In this document: piece by piece, positions 28,159-36,701 of the stretch
Layout: every line of letters starts with the position of its first letter
How positions within the stretch are numbered: position 1 is the stretch's first letter
Assembly: GCA_009784025.1 (NCBI GenBank)
Contig: WQVK01000010.1
Location: forward strand, 1-62,035
DNA from: Defluviitaleaceae bacterium
Lineage (GTDB): Bacteria > Bacillota > Clostridia > Lachnospirales > WQUN01
DNA length: 62,035 nt
Direction of reading: 5' to 3'
The notes under the pieces: model-generated
Databases searched by the model: none
The model's input: the letters and a program-made list of their open reading frames with translations, nothing else
What the model was told of the DNA's origin: nothing
Made by a program: the position numbers and the translations under genes

Positions 28159-29306
28159 TGTTGCAGCTTTGCGTATCTCAAAAAATCAACAAAACTCCAT
28201 TTCTATTCAAATCCACGGGGATAAAAGTCTACTCATTTGAAGAGGCTATTTACCATGTTTTCCACAACTGGCGTGAATCTGTAGACGATTTTCTTTCAGA
28301 CGGAATGATAAAATGGGTGGGCGAGATAGGCCATTCGCTGCTTGCCTCTAAAATGAAGGAGTTGCGCACCAAAGAACCCTTCAGCACAAGGCTTTTGGGC
28401 TTTCTGGGACTGGTGGAATACTTTCACCCCACAGAAATCTCTGCCCTAACCCCAAACTTAGAAGCCTGGGAGCTGCGGCGGGAATGGGAGAAGCTAAAAG
28501 AGCGGGCAGACAGCCTAGTAAATCGTGGCGAGCCAGACAAGGCCATCACCCTATACCAGCGGGCATTAAAGTATGAAGAAAACCCAGCCCTGCTGAATAA
28601 TATGGGCGTAGCATACCTACAAACCTCTGCCCCAAACAAGGCCATGCGCCAGCTAGCCCGGGCCATGAGCATAGACCCCAAAAACCTTGAAATCCAGCTG
28701 CATTACATCGAAGCGGCAATACTAAGCCGCAACTACGAGCCTGCAAAAAAGGCCATTGCATCTGCAAAGGCCAAAGCACCAGAGCTGGCAGATATCCCTT
28801 TCTTTGAAGGGCTGATTGCCTACCAGCAAAAATCATATGTAGAGGCCATAACCCAGATGGGCCGCGCCATAGAGCTAGACCCGTCCCTGCCGTTGTACGT
28901 GTACAAGCTGGCAGATGTTTACATTGCCACAAGGCAATTTGAGCGGGCGATAGAGACTCTGCAAGCAGCCAGCCCAAAAGATGCGGGCTTCTTCGCCAAA
29001 GAAGCCGAGCTATATGCCAGCTCTGGCGATATCCCCGCCGCAATAAAATCCATGGAAAAGGCAGTGGAATTCTCCCCAGCTCCAAATGCAACCCTGCTGG
29101 CCAACCTGGCCAGCCTACACCGCCAAAACTACGACCTTGCCCAGGCAGAAGCAACCATAAAACAAGCCCTAGAAACCGCTGCAGACAACGAACATGTGCA
29201 GCTGGAAAATGCGCGCATCAAAAGAGGCTTGGGGCGCACGCGCGAGTACCAGGCCGCATTAGGCGATGTAATATTAAATTTCAAAAAAAAATACCGCGAA
29301 AACTAA
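28158..29306 (+). CDS. TPR-repeat protein
   Basis: A 382-residue soluble protein. Residues 1-110 contain an unrecognised N-terminal region (GIKVYSFEEAIYHVFHNWRESVDDFL in part: VYSFEEAIYHVFHNWRES), a pattern I have seen in front of TPRs in Clostridia. From about 115 on there are six to seven tetratricopeptide repeats (EWEKLKERADSLVNRGEPDK, NPALLNNMGVAYLQT, IPFFEGLIAYQQKSYVEAI, PLYVYKLADVYIATRQFERA, NATLLANLASLHRQN). It is translationally coupled to the DUF512 gene (TAATG) and its stop overlaps that of the converging HPt gene by three bases. Likely a scaffold for protein contacts; partners unknown. Confidence 0.85.
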   Translation: MLQLCVSQKINKTPFLFKSTGIKVYSFEEAIYHVFHNWRESVDDFLSDGMIKWVGEIGHSLLASKMKELRTKEPFSTRLLGFLGLVEYFHPTEISALTPNLEAWELRREWEKLKERADSLVNRGEPDKAITLYQRALKYEENPALLNNMGVAYLQTSAPNKAMRQLARAMSIDPKNLEIQLHYIEAAILSRNYEPAKKAIASAKAKAPELADIPFFEGLIAYQQKSYVEAITQMGRAIELDPSLPLYVYKLADVYIATRQFERAIETLQAASPKDAGFFAKEAELYASSGDIPAAIKSMEKAVEFSPAPNATLLANLASLHRQNYDLAQAEATIKQALETAADNEHVQLENARIKRGLGRTREYQAALGDVILNFKKKYREN

Positions 29307-29650
29307 ATATTGGCAGTAAGGGTCTCGATAGCTTTCTCCAACCCATCTGTGGCATTCTCCAGCATTTCCACCAGATGAGAATAATCCATATCACGCTTTG
29401 CCAGCTCTTCAATATGTTCCGTAACAGTACTAAGGGCAGGCAAGCTAAGGTTGCCCGAAGTGCCCCTAAGTGCATGCACAGACTGTATCACTGCGGCCTT
29501 GTCTCCAGAAGCAATTGCCTCTAGCGCAAGGTCGGTCATTTGCCTGGGGTTAAACTTATTAAGTAACTTCAAATAAAGCGCCATATTATTTAGCACCCGA
29601 GACATCCCCTCTTCTACATCTATATGTGGAAGATAATCATCATAATTCAT
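29303..29650 (-). CDS. HPt (histidine phosphotransfer) domain protein
   Basis: A 115-residue four-helix protein. The phosphoacceptor histidine is in VHALRGTSGNLSL near residue 59, matching the HPt signature H-x-L-K/R-G-x-x-x-x-x-G. HPt proteins relay phosphate between hybrid kinases and response regulators. It is a free-standing unit: no kinase or regulator lies next to it, so its partners are elsewhere in the genome. GGAGG lies 5 bases before the ATG. It converges with the TPR gene and they share overlapping stop codons. Confidence 0.88.
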   Translation of the reverse strand: MNYDDYLPHIDVEEGMSRVLNNMALYLKLLNKFNPRQMTDLALEAIASGDKAAVIQSVHALRGTSGNLSLPALSTVTEHIEELAKRDMDYSHLVEMLENATDGLEKAIETLTANI

Positions 29651-29750
29651 AAGGCCCTCCTCAACATTTCACCCAAAAACTAAGCCTATGTCCGAAGAAT
29701 ATACCATATGAAGTAGCCGCATGTCAAACTGACTGGATACGTGGTGCCTG

Positions 29751-29880
29751 AAGGCCGCCAGAGGCTTCGCCCAAACACCTCCACCCGCTTTTTATAAGAT
29801 TAACTTCGCGAACCTACCACGACCTGCCGCCCGATTTCTTTCGGGATACCTTTGAAAAAAAGCAGGGCAAAAAACTTAAA
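29751..29880. repeat. Family F element, copy 3
   Basis: Starts GGCCGCCAGAGGCTTCGCC, continues ACACCTCCACCCGC, TAAGATTAACTTCGCGAACC, CCCGATTTCTTTCGGG and ends AGGGCAAAAAACTTAAA. One long arm is present; the complementary outer arm is missing. The rest of the gap up to the tRNA holds only the tRNA terminator. Confidence 0.7.
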
Positions 29881-29961
29881 CCTAATGAAGATGGGCAAAT
29901 GTTTACGTATGTACATAGTCGTTTTAGTATCACAGCCAATAAACAATAAATCCGATTTCCA

Positions 29962-30001
29962 GAAAAAGAAACCCCCTGTAATCATGAAGAATACAGGGGG
30001 T
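29962..30001 (-). terminator. Terminator of tRNA-Gln
   Basis: On the minus strand CCCCCTGTA-TTCTTCATGAT-TACAGGGGG followed by TTTCTTTTT, directly behind the tRNA. Confidence 0.85.
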
Positions 30002-30006
30002 AGTAA

Positions 30007-30078
30007 CTGAGCTGGAAGGATTCGAACCTTCGAGTGCAGGAGTCAAAGTCCTGTGCCTTACCGCTTGGCGACAGCCCA
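30007..30078 (-). tRNA. tRNA-Gln (anticodon TTG)
   Basis: A 72-nt cloverleaf on the minus strand: acceptor TGGGCTG/CAGCTCA, D arm with AAGCGGTAAGGC, anticodon stem-loop GGACTTTGACTCC giving TTG (codon CAA), T arm GAAGG-TTCGAAT-CCTTC. The T at position 1 is typical of bacterial tRNA-Gln. CCA is not encoded. Confidence 0.95.
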
Positions 30079-30200
30079 ATATGCAGTGCTTTTCGCTGTG
30101 TGGGATTGGTGGTGTTTTGCCACGTAGCTACGTTGCCTAAACCACATTAGCGACGGGAGAAAATATAGCAGATTATGGCGGGATTGTCAACTGTGGGAAA

Positions 30201-32366
30201 TTAAAGCTTTATATTTACCGTAACATGCGGGATTATTTCGATTTCGGCAAAGGTTTGCGGCCAGCTGGGGGCATATTGAAGGTATAGGTCGGGATGTTTT
30301 TTCCGTAGGGTTTCTAGCCAGTTGAAGCCGTCTAGGGCGGCTTCGGCTTGTAGCTTGTGGGCTGTTGCGGTTAGCTCTGCGGCTATTTGCTGGGCAAATT
30401 CTTGGTGGGTGTTATCTGTTACATATTGGGCGGATTCTTTTATTCTGCCGGTTATTTTGATTTCTATTATGGTTGCTAGGCCGCTGCTGGTTTGCTGGAA
30501 GCGGGTTTTTGTGTTTTGCTTTTCTATTGTCATGGGTATGGTGTTGCCGCCGGAATTTATGGTTACCACTGCGGATTTATTGCCGTTTGGGAAGGTCCAT
30601 AGCAGGCCGGTTAGTTCTTGCTGGGTTAGCTTGCCGGCTTTTTTGTAGTTTTTTACTATTGCTGCGCCTTCCAGCTTTAGTTCGTCGGTTTTGTCGTTTG
30701 CTTTTAGTATGGGTAAAATCGCGCCATTGCTGAAGGTTAGCGCGCTGCTTAGCTGCTGTAGGTCTAGTGCGAAGCTGATGCCGCCAAGTTTGTTTTTTCT
30801 GCTGTAAAGCTCTGGGGTGTGCAGGCCTGGTAGGGTTTCGCCTGGGGGCTTTATTTCTAGCACATCTTGCGCGCTGCCAGCCGCGGCTACTATATTTATG
30901 CGCCGGTCTATTTCGCTATGGTTGTCTAGGGCGTTTATTATGCCGCGCAGAAGCTGCTCGTCTTTAAGGACCTCGTTGCCCAGCACTACTAGCTTGGCTT
31001 GGCCGTAGTATAAATCTTTGTTATCTTTTGAGTCTAGTTTTTTAATTGCCTCGGTTATTGTGCGGGCTGTGGCGGTTTTTATATGGTTTTCGTCTTGTGG
31101 TTCTTCTGTTACGGGCATGGCCAGGCTAAGCTTGTAGCCGCCTTTGTATTTATCCACGCCCATGGCTATTACAAAGGCTCTGTCTTCAATTTCTATCTTA
31201 TCCCAGCAGCCTGTGAAGGCCAGCCCTGTGGCCAACAGCAGAATAAGCCCAAGCCCTTTTGCGGCCTTTTGCATTTTCGTTAGTTGCCGGGCCTTTGCCG
31301 CTGCCAGCAAAAAAACTGGCAAAATCACAAGAAAAAACAGCCCGAAGGTGATATACATAAAATCTAAGCGCTTATATATTTCATCGCCATCCCAAGGGAT
31401 TGCGGCTACGCCAAAGACCGCCGCCCCCGTAAGCAGCGCGCCCATGCTTAGCCCGCGTATTCGCAGGGCTTCTTTCGCCAGCGTTCCGCCCCCCCATAGC
31501 ATGCAACTTACCAGCATGAAGGTTGTGATAATCCAAAAGCTAAACATAAGCGCTTCTTGCCGCTGAACAAAAGCCCCCGGCAGGCTTAACATATCCATAA
31601 GCCGCAGCACCGGCCATGGTTGGTTAACCACCGCCGGGCCAAATTCTGCTATGGTGATTATCGTAACCAATGTAATAAACGCCCCCGCAACCCCAAGAGC
31701 CGCCAATACTGCGCGCCCCATATTTTTTTCCCTGGCCAAAAACGGCCGCACTAGCAACAGCATTTCCATGCCTGTAAAAATAAAGCCAAGCCCAAAAATC
31801 CCTGAAACCAGGCTTCGCGGCTCGGCTGTAAAAACAGGCTGCAAATTAGAAAAATCCGCGCTAAAAAAAGCTAGCCCCACCAAAAAAACCACTGGCAAAA
31901 CCATAACACCAAGCAAAATTTCTCCAACCCTAGCCTTCGTTTCAATCCCCTTGGCCGCCCCATAACCACAAAGCAACACCATAACAGCCCCAACCACCAG
32001 CAGCGGCGTGTGCGGCAACAGCACCTCCCTGGTTATCCCCAAAAATACCCGAAGCTCTAACCCGGCAGAAAAAACAATCTTTATCCAAAGTAAAACCCCC
32101 AAAACAAAGGCCAATGGCCGCCCAACAAACCCTCCAACCCCCGCTAAAAACCCGCCACCAAACTTACCAGCCTCACCCATAGCCGCCGAAACCAGCCACC
32201 CAACCCCCATAGCTATCACCGTAAGCCCCACCACAATAATCCACCCGTCCACCCCAGCAACCTCTGCTACCCGCCGCGGCAATACAATAACACCCGTACC
32301 CATGGCGCAAAGCACAACCAAAATTTGAAACTGTCGTAAAGATATTTTTTTGTTAGTGGATAGCAT
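30201..32366 (-). CDS. Germinant receptor GerAB-GerAC fusion protein
   Basis: A single 721-residue frame. Residues about 1-364 are a GerAB-type spore germination permease with about ten helices (QFQILVVLCAMGTGVIVLPR, IFGLGFIFTGMEMLLLVRPF). Residues 365-721 are a complete GerAC lipoprotein: new signal segment MQKAAKGLGLILLLATGLAF, lipobox FTGC (Cys at about 387), then WDKIEIEDRAFVIAMGVDK and a normal C-terminus. In other spore formers these are separate genes. The join falls exactly at the GerAC start Met (31274), and no ribosome site precedes that ATG, so a true fusion is likely. Start at 32366 follows AAAGGAG. Acts with GerAA upstream in sensing germinants in the spore inner membrane. Confidence 0.88.
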   Translation of the reverse strand: MLSTNKKISLRQFQILVVLCAMGTGVIVLPRRVAEVAGVDGWIIVVGLTVIAMGVGWLVSAAMGEAGKFGGGFLAGVGGFVGRPLAFVLGVLLWIKIVFSAGLELRVFLGITREVLLPHTPLLVVGAVMVLLCGYGAAKGIETKARVGEILLGVMVLPVVFLVGLAFFSADFSNLQPVFTAEPRSLVSGIFGLGFIFTGMEMLLLVRPFLAREKNMGRAVLAALGVAGAFITLVTIITIAEFGPAVVNQPWPVLRLMDMLSLPGAFVQRQEALMFSFWIITTFMLVSCMLWGGGTLAKEALRIRGLSMGALLTGAAVFGVAAIPWDGDEIYKRLDFMYITFGLFFLVILPVFLLAAAKARQLTKMQKAAKGLGLILLLATGLAFTGCWDKIEIEDRAFVIAMGVDKYKGGYKLSLAMPVTEEPQDENHIKTATARTITEAIKKLDSKDNKDLYYGQAKLVVLGNEVLKDEQLLRGIINALDNHSEIDRRINIVAAAGSAQDVLEIKPPGETLPGLHTPELYSRKNKLGGISFALDLQQLSSALTFSNGAILPILKANDKTDELKLEGAAIVKNYKKAGKLTQQELTGLLWTFPNGNKSAVVTINSGGNTIPMTIEKQNTKTRFQQTSSGLATIIEIKITGRIKESAQYVTDNTHQEFAQQIAAELTATAHKLQAEAALDGFNWLETLRKKHPDLYLQYAPSWPQTFAEIEIIPHVTVNIKL

Positions 32367-32387
32367 GGTATCGCTCCTTTTGTTTAA

Positions 32388-32465
32388 ACCGCGTGGCGTT
32401 GCCCCTGTACCTCCAGGCTTCTTTCGGGTTGCATTTGAAAAAAGTTTGACAAGAACTTTAATTTT
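32388..32465. repeat. Family F fragment
   Basis: AACCGCGTGGCGTTGCCC, CTCCAGGCTTCTTTCGGG, TTGAAAAAAGTTTGACAAG, AACTTTAATTTTTGG. Lies in the ribosome-site-proximal leader of the gerAB-AC gene. Confidence 0.55.
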
Positions 32466-32568
32466 TGGAAGGGATGATTGTAGAAATTTACATGGCATCT
32501 GCGGATTGTTGGCATTGCAATATCGCGGCAGCAGGGTAAAATCCGTCGGGCTTGGTAGCTGTAAAATT

Positions 32569-32595
32569 CAGTTGGTCGGATTTTCCGACCAACTG
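32569..32595. repeat. Family C palindrome, copy 4
   Basis: CAGTTGGTCGG-ATTTT-CCGACCAACTG between gerAA and gerAB-AC, without a T tract. The gap from 32367 to 32815 is nearly all repeat: F fragment, C4, an unassigned stretch 32600-32689, and E2. Confidence 0.8.
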
Positions 32596-32689
32596 AATTG
32601 TGCAACGCCACACCATTGAAAATATGTCGCTTCTTACAAACGCGGTAAAAGTCGCGTGTTTCTTACGATATGGCACAGCCCTCGGCGTT

Positions 32690-32802
32690 ATGCCAATCTC
32701 AATTAAACGCATCATTGTTGGCGGTAAAATCGCCCTAAAATGCCTTGCTTCGGCGTTTTAGGGCGCCTCTCCAGTTCGTTGTTTTGTTTGAGATTAGTAT
32801 CA
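32690..32802. repeat. Family E repeat, copy 2
   Basis: Starts ATGCCAATCTCAATTAAA, ends TTGTTTGAGATTAGTAT, with inner hairpin CGCCCTAAAATGCC...GGCGTTTTAGGGCG. Matches copy 1 at 1370-1483 over its length at roughly three bases in four by eye. Confidence 0.7.
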
Positions 32803-32815
32803 CCAGATATTTCCC

Positions 32816-34315
32816 CTACATCCTATCCCGCTGCGCCTTCCGCGCAAAAAACGGCCGCTTCTTCATGCTAAACAGCGGGAACCTAAACAAGCTGTCCTTC
32901 ATATCGCTGTAATCGTTCATCTCCCCGGCGGCAAACGGCAGTAAATACGGGAAGCCGAAGCTCTTTAATGAAGCCAAATGGATTAGCATAACCAAAATCC
33001 CCACCCAAAGCCCGAAAAAGCCTAGCATTGCAGCCATTATCAGCAGGCCATATTTCACCAGGCGGAAGCTGTACACCAGGTTTACGCTTGGTATAGCGAA
33101 GGTTGCAATGCTGGTCATGGCCACGATAATCACCACTATTGGGCTAACCAGCCCGGCCTCCACGGCTGCCTGGCCTATTATCAAGCCGCCCACTATGCCA
33201 ATAGTGCCGCCAGATGCGTTTCGTATTCTAATCCCCGCCTCACGCAGCAGCTCGAAGGCCGCATCCAGTAAAAAAATCTCCAACACCGCCGGGAAAGGAA
33301 CGGCTTGGCTGGCCTCGGCCAGTTTGTTCACCATCAGCAGCGGAATCATAGTGGGGTGGTAAAGTGCCATTGCAACATAAATGGCCGGCAGCGAAACCGC
33401 CAAAAACGCCCCAACAAACCGTAAAAACCGCGTGAGAGACATCACCTGCCAGCGGCTATAATAATCCTCGCTGGCCTGGAAAAATGTGTTAAGCGTAACC
33501 GGCACTATAATCACAAAGGGCGAATTGTCCACGATTATGGCGATTCTGCCTTCCAAAATCGCACTAGCGGCCTTGTCGGGCCGCTCTGTAAGCTGCACCT
33601 GAGGGAATGGGCTTAGCCAGCTTTCTTCTATTAACTGCTCTACGCAGCCGCTATCTAATATGCCGTCTATCTCGATTTCTTCCAGGCGGCGCTCCACTTC
33701 CTTTAGCACCTCTGGCCGGGCGATATCTTCCATATACATTAGGGCGATATCCGTTTGGCTGCGCCGCCCTATGCGGCTTTGTTTCACCTTTAGGTTATGG
33801 TCGCGAATGCGCCGCCGCACCAAAGCGGTGTTAAAGCGCATCACCTCGCTGAACGCCTCCCTGGAGCCCTGCACGCATACCTCAGTCTCGGCAGATTGCA
33901 CACCCCTGTTTGGGAAGCCTCTTGTAGCAATCACCACTACCTTGGTAAAACCTTCCACAAAAACCAGCGTCTCACCCGCATGCAAAAAATACAGCACCAT
34001 CTCCCAATCTTCTGCCTCGGAGATATCGCTGGACGCAATGCCCCTGTCCCGCAGGGTTTCGTACAAGTTTTGGTTGCTGCTTGCGGTCACTTCCTGCCAA
34101 TCCATTTCAAACAGCCGCTTGTACACTGTTAGTTCCATCAGTTCGCGGCCTGTCATGGCGTCTAGGTAGGCTATATATAGGTTTGGCGCGCCTATTCCGC
34201 CGGGTTTTATGCGGCGGCCATTAAAGTCCTGGCAATCTGTAAAAAGCTGCTCTAGCAGTTTTATATTTTCTTCCAAAACAGCAGATGGCGCATTTTTTAA
34301 ATTTAAAGTATCCAT
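32816..34315 (-). CDS. Spore germination receptor subunit GerAA
   Basis: About 499 residues of the GerA family: a soluble N-terminal half (FTDCQDFNGRR, FVEGFTKVVVIATRGFPNRGV, DVNGILD-like EIDGILDSG), the conserved EGRIAIIVDNSPFVIIVPVT segment, then five to six membrane helices (FVGAFLAVSLPAIYVAMALY, GTIGIVGGLIIGQAAVEAGL, FATAIPSVNLVYSFRLVKYG in part). This subunit forms the germinant-gated channel with GerAB and GerAC. The ATG at 34315 begins the conserved part; the frame extends to 34369. Neither has a clear ribosome site. The downstream partner is the fused gerAB-AC gene, 450 bases away across repeats. Confidence 0.9.
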   Translation of the reverse strand: MDTLNLKNAPSAVLEENIKLLEQLFTDCQDFNGRRIKPGGIGAPNLYIAYLDAMTGRELMELTVYKRLFEMDWQEVTASSNQNLYETLRDRGIASSDISEAEDWEMVLYFLHAGETLVFVEGFTKVVVIATRGFPNRGVQSAETEVCVQGSREAFSEVMRFNTALVRRRIRDHNLKVKQSRIGRRSQTDIALMYMEDIARPEVLKEVERRLEEIEIDGILDSGCVEQLIEESWLSPFPQVQLTERPDKAASAILEGRIAIIVDNSPFVIIVPVTLNTFFQASEDYYSRWQVMSLTRFLRFVGAFLAVSLPAIYVAMALYHPTMIPLLMVNKLAEASQAVPFPAVLEIFLLDAAFELLREAGIRIRNASGGTIGIVGGLIIGQAAVEAGLVSPIVVIIVAMTSIATFAIPSVNLVYSFRLVKYGLLIMAAMLGFFGLWVGILVMLIHLASLKSFGFPYLLPFAAGEMNDYSDMKDSLFRFPLFSMKKRPFFARKAQRDRM

Positions 34316-34459
34316 GGGCTTAATTTTGCACGCCCATGCCGAAAATATGCACAAATTTGCACAGGGCATTTCTGGTAATCAAATCAAAATTATAATCGAC
34401 AATGTCATGACTTTGTAATATCCTACAAAAAATCCTGCCCAAGTTTGGAAAATTTCCCA

Positions 34460-34488
34460 ATGACAATTTGGAAATATTTTTGTAATAT
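34460..34488 (+). promoter_or_regulatory. Promoter of the UgpC/MalK-type ATPase gene
   Basis: ATGACA at 34460-34465, 17-base spacer, TAATAT at 34483-34488. It is followed by two strong AGGAGG sites, at 34503 and 34536. The rest of the gap between gerAA and this gene shows nothing else. Confidence 0.55.
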
Positions 34489-34516
34489 TAAATTCAAGCT
34501 ACAGGAGGCAGTCGTC

Positions 34517-34561
34517 TTGGCTGACCCCAAAACTCTAGGAGGCGAACTATGGCTGGTTTAG
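34517..34561 (+). CDS. Possible 14-aa leader peptide overlapping the ATPase start
   Basis: A TTG at 34517 has AGGAGG 8 bases upstream (34503-34508). It opens MADPKTLGGELWLV and stops at 34559-34561, 11 bases after the ATG of the main gene, in another frame. The second AGGAGG, used by the main gene, is inside this short frame (codons for LGG). Such overlap would couple the two. It may be a chance frame. Confidence 0.35.
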   Translation: MADPKTLGGELWLV

Positions 34562-35655
34562 AACTAAAAGACATTGTAAAACGTTATCCAAACGGCTTTC
34601 AAGCAGTAAATGACTTTAACCTAAAGATTGCAGACAAAGAATTTATCATCTTTGTAGGCCCATCAGGCTGCGGAAAAACCACAACCCTGCGTATGATAGC
34701 AGGCCTTGAAGAAATCACCGAAGGCGAACTGTACATTGGCGATAGGCTAATGAACGACGTTGCCCCAAAAGACCGAGACATCGCGATGGTTTTCCAAAAC
34801 TACGCCCTATATCCACATATGAGCGTATACGACAACATGGCATTCGGCCTAAAGCTGCGCAAAACCCCAAAAGCCGAAATTGAAAAAAGAGTTCACGAAG
34901 CAGCCCGCATCTTGGACATAGAACATCTGCTTGACCGTAAACCGAAAGCGCTATCCGGCGGCCAACGCCAGCGTGTAGCCATGGGTCGCGCCATTGTTCG
35001 CGAGCCAAAAGTTTTCCTAATGGACGAACCTCTATCCAACCTAGACGCAAAACTTCGCGTACAAATGCGTACCGAAATAACAAAATTACACAAAAAACTG
35101 CAAACCACCTTCATATATGTAACCCATGACCAAACCGAAGCTATGACGCTAGGCACTCGCATTGTTGTAATGAAAGACGGCGTATCTATGCAAATAGACA
35201 GCCCCTACAACCTATACAACAAGCCACAAAACCTATTCGTGGCGGGCTTTATCGGCTCCCCACAAATGAACCTGGTGGATGTTGTAGTAGAAAAACGCGG
35301 CAGTGATGTGTTCCTACTATTTGGAGATAACCCAATTAAACTACCAGAAAGCAAGGCCGCAGCAGTGGCAGAATATAACGGCAAAACCGTAGTAATGGGC
35401 GTCCGCCCAGAAGACCTTCACGACGAAGAAATCTTCATAAGCCAGTCACCAGACGCCTTAATCAAATGCGAAGTAGAAGTAACAGAACTACTGGGCGCAG
35501 AAATATATCTATACCTACTAGCTGCAGACCAACAAATGACAGCAAAAGTAAACCCACGTAGCCAAGCTAAAGCCGGTGACGTAATCCAAATGGCAGTAGA
35601 CGTGCAACGCTTGCACGTATTCGACAAGGAAACAGAGCAGGTTATTACTAACTAA
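34549..35655 (+). CDS. ugpC: Sugar ABC transporter ATPase (UgpC/MsmK/MalK type)
   Basis: A 368-residue ATPase that energises sugar-type ABC importers. Walker A GPSGCGKTT near residue 36, Q-loop QNYALYPHMSVYDNMAFGL, signature LSGGQRQRVAMGRAI, Walker B VFLMDEPLSNLDAKLR, and switch His in VTHDQTEAM. The C-terminal 130 residues are the OB-fold/TOBE regulatory domain (VMGVRPEDLHDE). No permease or binding protein is adjacent, so this is probably a shared ATPase serving several transporters, as MsmK does in other Firmicutes. AGGAGG lies 7 bases upstream. Confident on family, less on exact role. Confidence 0.92.
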   Translation: MAGLELKDIVKRYPNGFQAVNDFNLKIADKEFIIFVGPSGCGKTTTLRMIAGLEEITEGELYIGDRLMNDVAPKDRDIAMVFQNYALYPHMSVYDNMAFGLKLRKTPKAEIEKRVHEAARILDIEHLLDRKPKALSGGQRQRVAMGRAIVREPKVFLMDEPLSNLDAKLRVQMRTEITKLHKKLQTTFIYVTHDQTEAMTLGTRIVVMKDGVSMQIDSPYNLYNKPQNLFVAGFIGSPQMNLVDVVVEKRGSDVFLLFGDNPIKLPESKAAAVAEYNGKTVVMGVRPEDLHDEEIFISQSPDALIKCEVEVTELLGAEIYLYLLAADQQMTAKVNPRSQAKAGDVIQMAVDVQRLHVFDKETEQVITN

Positions 35656-35660
35656 TAAAA

Positions 35661-35697
35661 AAAAGACCGCCAGAGGCAAAGCCCCTGGCGGTCTTTT
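35661..35697. terminator. Bidirectional terminator made of a family F core
   Basis: AAAAGACCGCCAGAGG-CAAA-GCCCCTGGCGGTC then TTTTT. The sequence CCGCCAGAGGC is the outer arm of family F elements, here reduced to a simple hairpin. It serves the ATPase gene and the converging lipoprotein gene, whose stop codon overlaps its end. Confidence 0.88.
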
Positions 35698-36305
35698 TAT
35701 TTTGTGAAAGTTGCTATTAGGACGTGAACTATGGGGTAGCCGGCGAAGTTGGCGGGATCCAGGTAATCTTGCAGGCTGCCGCTGGTACTTAGTTTGCCGT
35801 CGCTGGTGAAGCGTGATGCGAATAATACGGCTTCTGTGTTGCCGTCTATGTGTACGGCTTCGTGCATTGGCCCGAAGCCGCGCCCCATCATGCCTTCTGG
35901 TACGGGGATTGTGGCGCTGCTAGAGGTAGAACCCCAGCCACTTGGGTCGCCTTCGCGCAACGTTACCTGCCAGTGGAAATGGCCGTTGTACCTATCTTCA
36001 GTTATTACTGCGGCTATGTTGCCGCTTAGGGGGCTGTCTATGTTTACCATGGCGAAACCCAGCCCAGTGTCGGTTAGCTGGCCATATTCGTACACCTCTA
36101 GCCGCAGGTATATCTCTGTGAATGGCTGGCTGGTGTTAAACTCGAAGAACACGACTTGTTGTTCGTTTGTTGATATGAGGTCTACAATCTGCTGCTGCTG
36201 TGCAGAAAGATTCATCTGCGATATTTGGTTGCGCGGTTGGCCGCTGCAGCCCGCCAAAGCCAAGACTAATGCCGCTAGTAGCAGGCAGACATATGTTTTG
36301 TACAT
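35697..36305 (-). CDS. Lipoprotein of unknown function (202 aa)
   Basis: A 202-residue lipoprotein. Signal segment YVCLLLAALVLALAGC with lipobox LAGC at about residue 20, then SGQPRNQISQM. The mature domain is rich in aromatic and beta-type text (VVFFEFNTSQPFTEIYLRLE, HFHWQVTLREG) and may bind a ligand outside the cell. I do not recognise a family. AAAGGAG lies 7 bases upstream of the ATG. It is transcribed alone and converges on the ATPase gene. Confidence 0.8.
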   Translation of the reverse strand: MYKTYVCLLLAALVLALAGCSGQPRNQISQMNLSAQQQQIVDLISTNEQQVVFFEFNTSQPFTEIYLRLEVYEYGQLTDTGLGFAMVNIDSPLSGNIAAVITEDRYNGHFHWQVTLREGDPSGWGSTSSSATIPVPEGMMGRGFGPMHEAVHIDGNTEAVLFASRFTSDGKLSTSGSLQDYLDPANFAGYPIVHVLIATFTK

Positions 36306-36411
36306 AAATCCATCTCCTTTCTGGGGGGATTATAACATAGAAAACTAGATGCGGGCAAAACTCGCGATTTTAAGGGCATTGAATTATTTCTTTCATCAAG
36401 GGCATCCTATA

Positions 36412-36573
36412 GTAGAGTTCTTCTTAAATCACAAAAAACGTGATTTCATAAGGTTCGCTTGGCGAACCCGGCACTTCGTGCCGCCCGGTTTCTTCCGGGT
36501 TACCTCAGAAGAAGCAAAAGATTGAAAATGAAACTTTTTCGAAATTGAAAAGCACAATTTCGAAAGAAGTCTG
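36412..36573. repeat. Family B repeat, copy 6 (long form with nested F cassette)
   Basis: TAGAGTTCTTCTTAAATCAC at the left, TTTCGAAAGAAGTCTGA at the right; nested cassette at about 36449-36506 with GGTTCGCTTGGCGAACC, CGGCACTTCGTGCCG and CCCGGTTTCTTCCGGG. Insertion point matches copy 5. Confidence 0.78.
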
Positions 36574-36675
36574 ATGAAATAAATGAGAAATGGTCTCGCC
36601 CAAGCGGCACCTGAAACGCCGAGATAAGGCGTTTTTGCCGCGACAGGCGAGACTGATTTCGAATTATTTCACGAT
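36572..36675. repeat. Family A repeat, copy 8
   Basis: Left GATGAAATAAATGAGAAATGG, right GATTTCGAATTATTTCACGATA. The inner hairpin is cut short (CCTGAAACGCCGAGATAAGG then CGTTTTTGCCGCG), so this copy lacks about 10 bases. It joins B6 with no gap, the same A-B arrangement as at 230 and 15240. Confidence 0.8.
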
Positions 36676-36701
36676 AATTCTCATTTAAAGGAGATGCTTT
36701 G

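Noticed and set aside
29303-29475. Alternative frame antisense to the HPt gene end and other overlaps near 29.4 kb
   Set aside because: The HPt reading has the phosphoacceptor motif and a good ribosome site; alternatives have neither.
32367-32498. 44-residue N-terminal extension of the GerAB-AC fusion
   Set aside because: Encoded by a family F fragment; AAAGGAG directly precedes the ATG at 32366.
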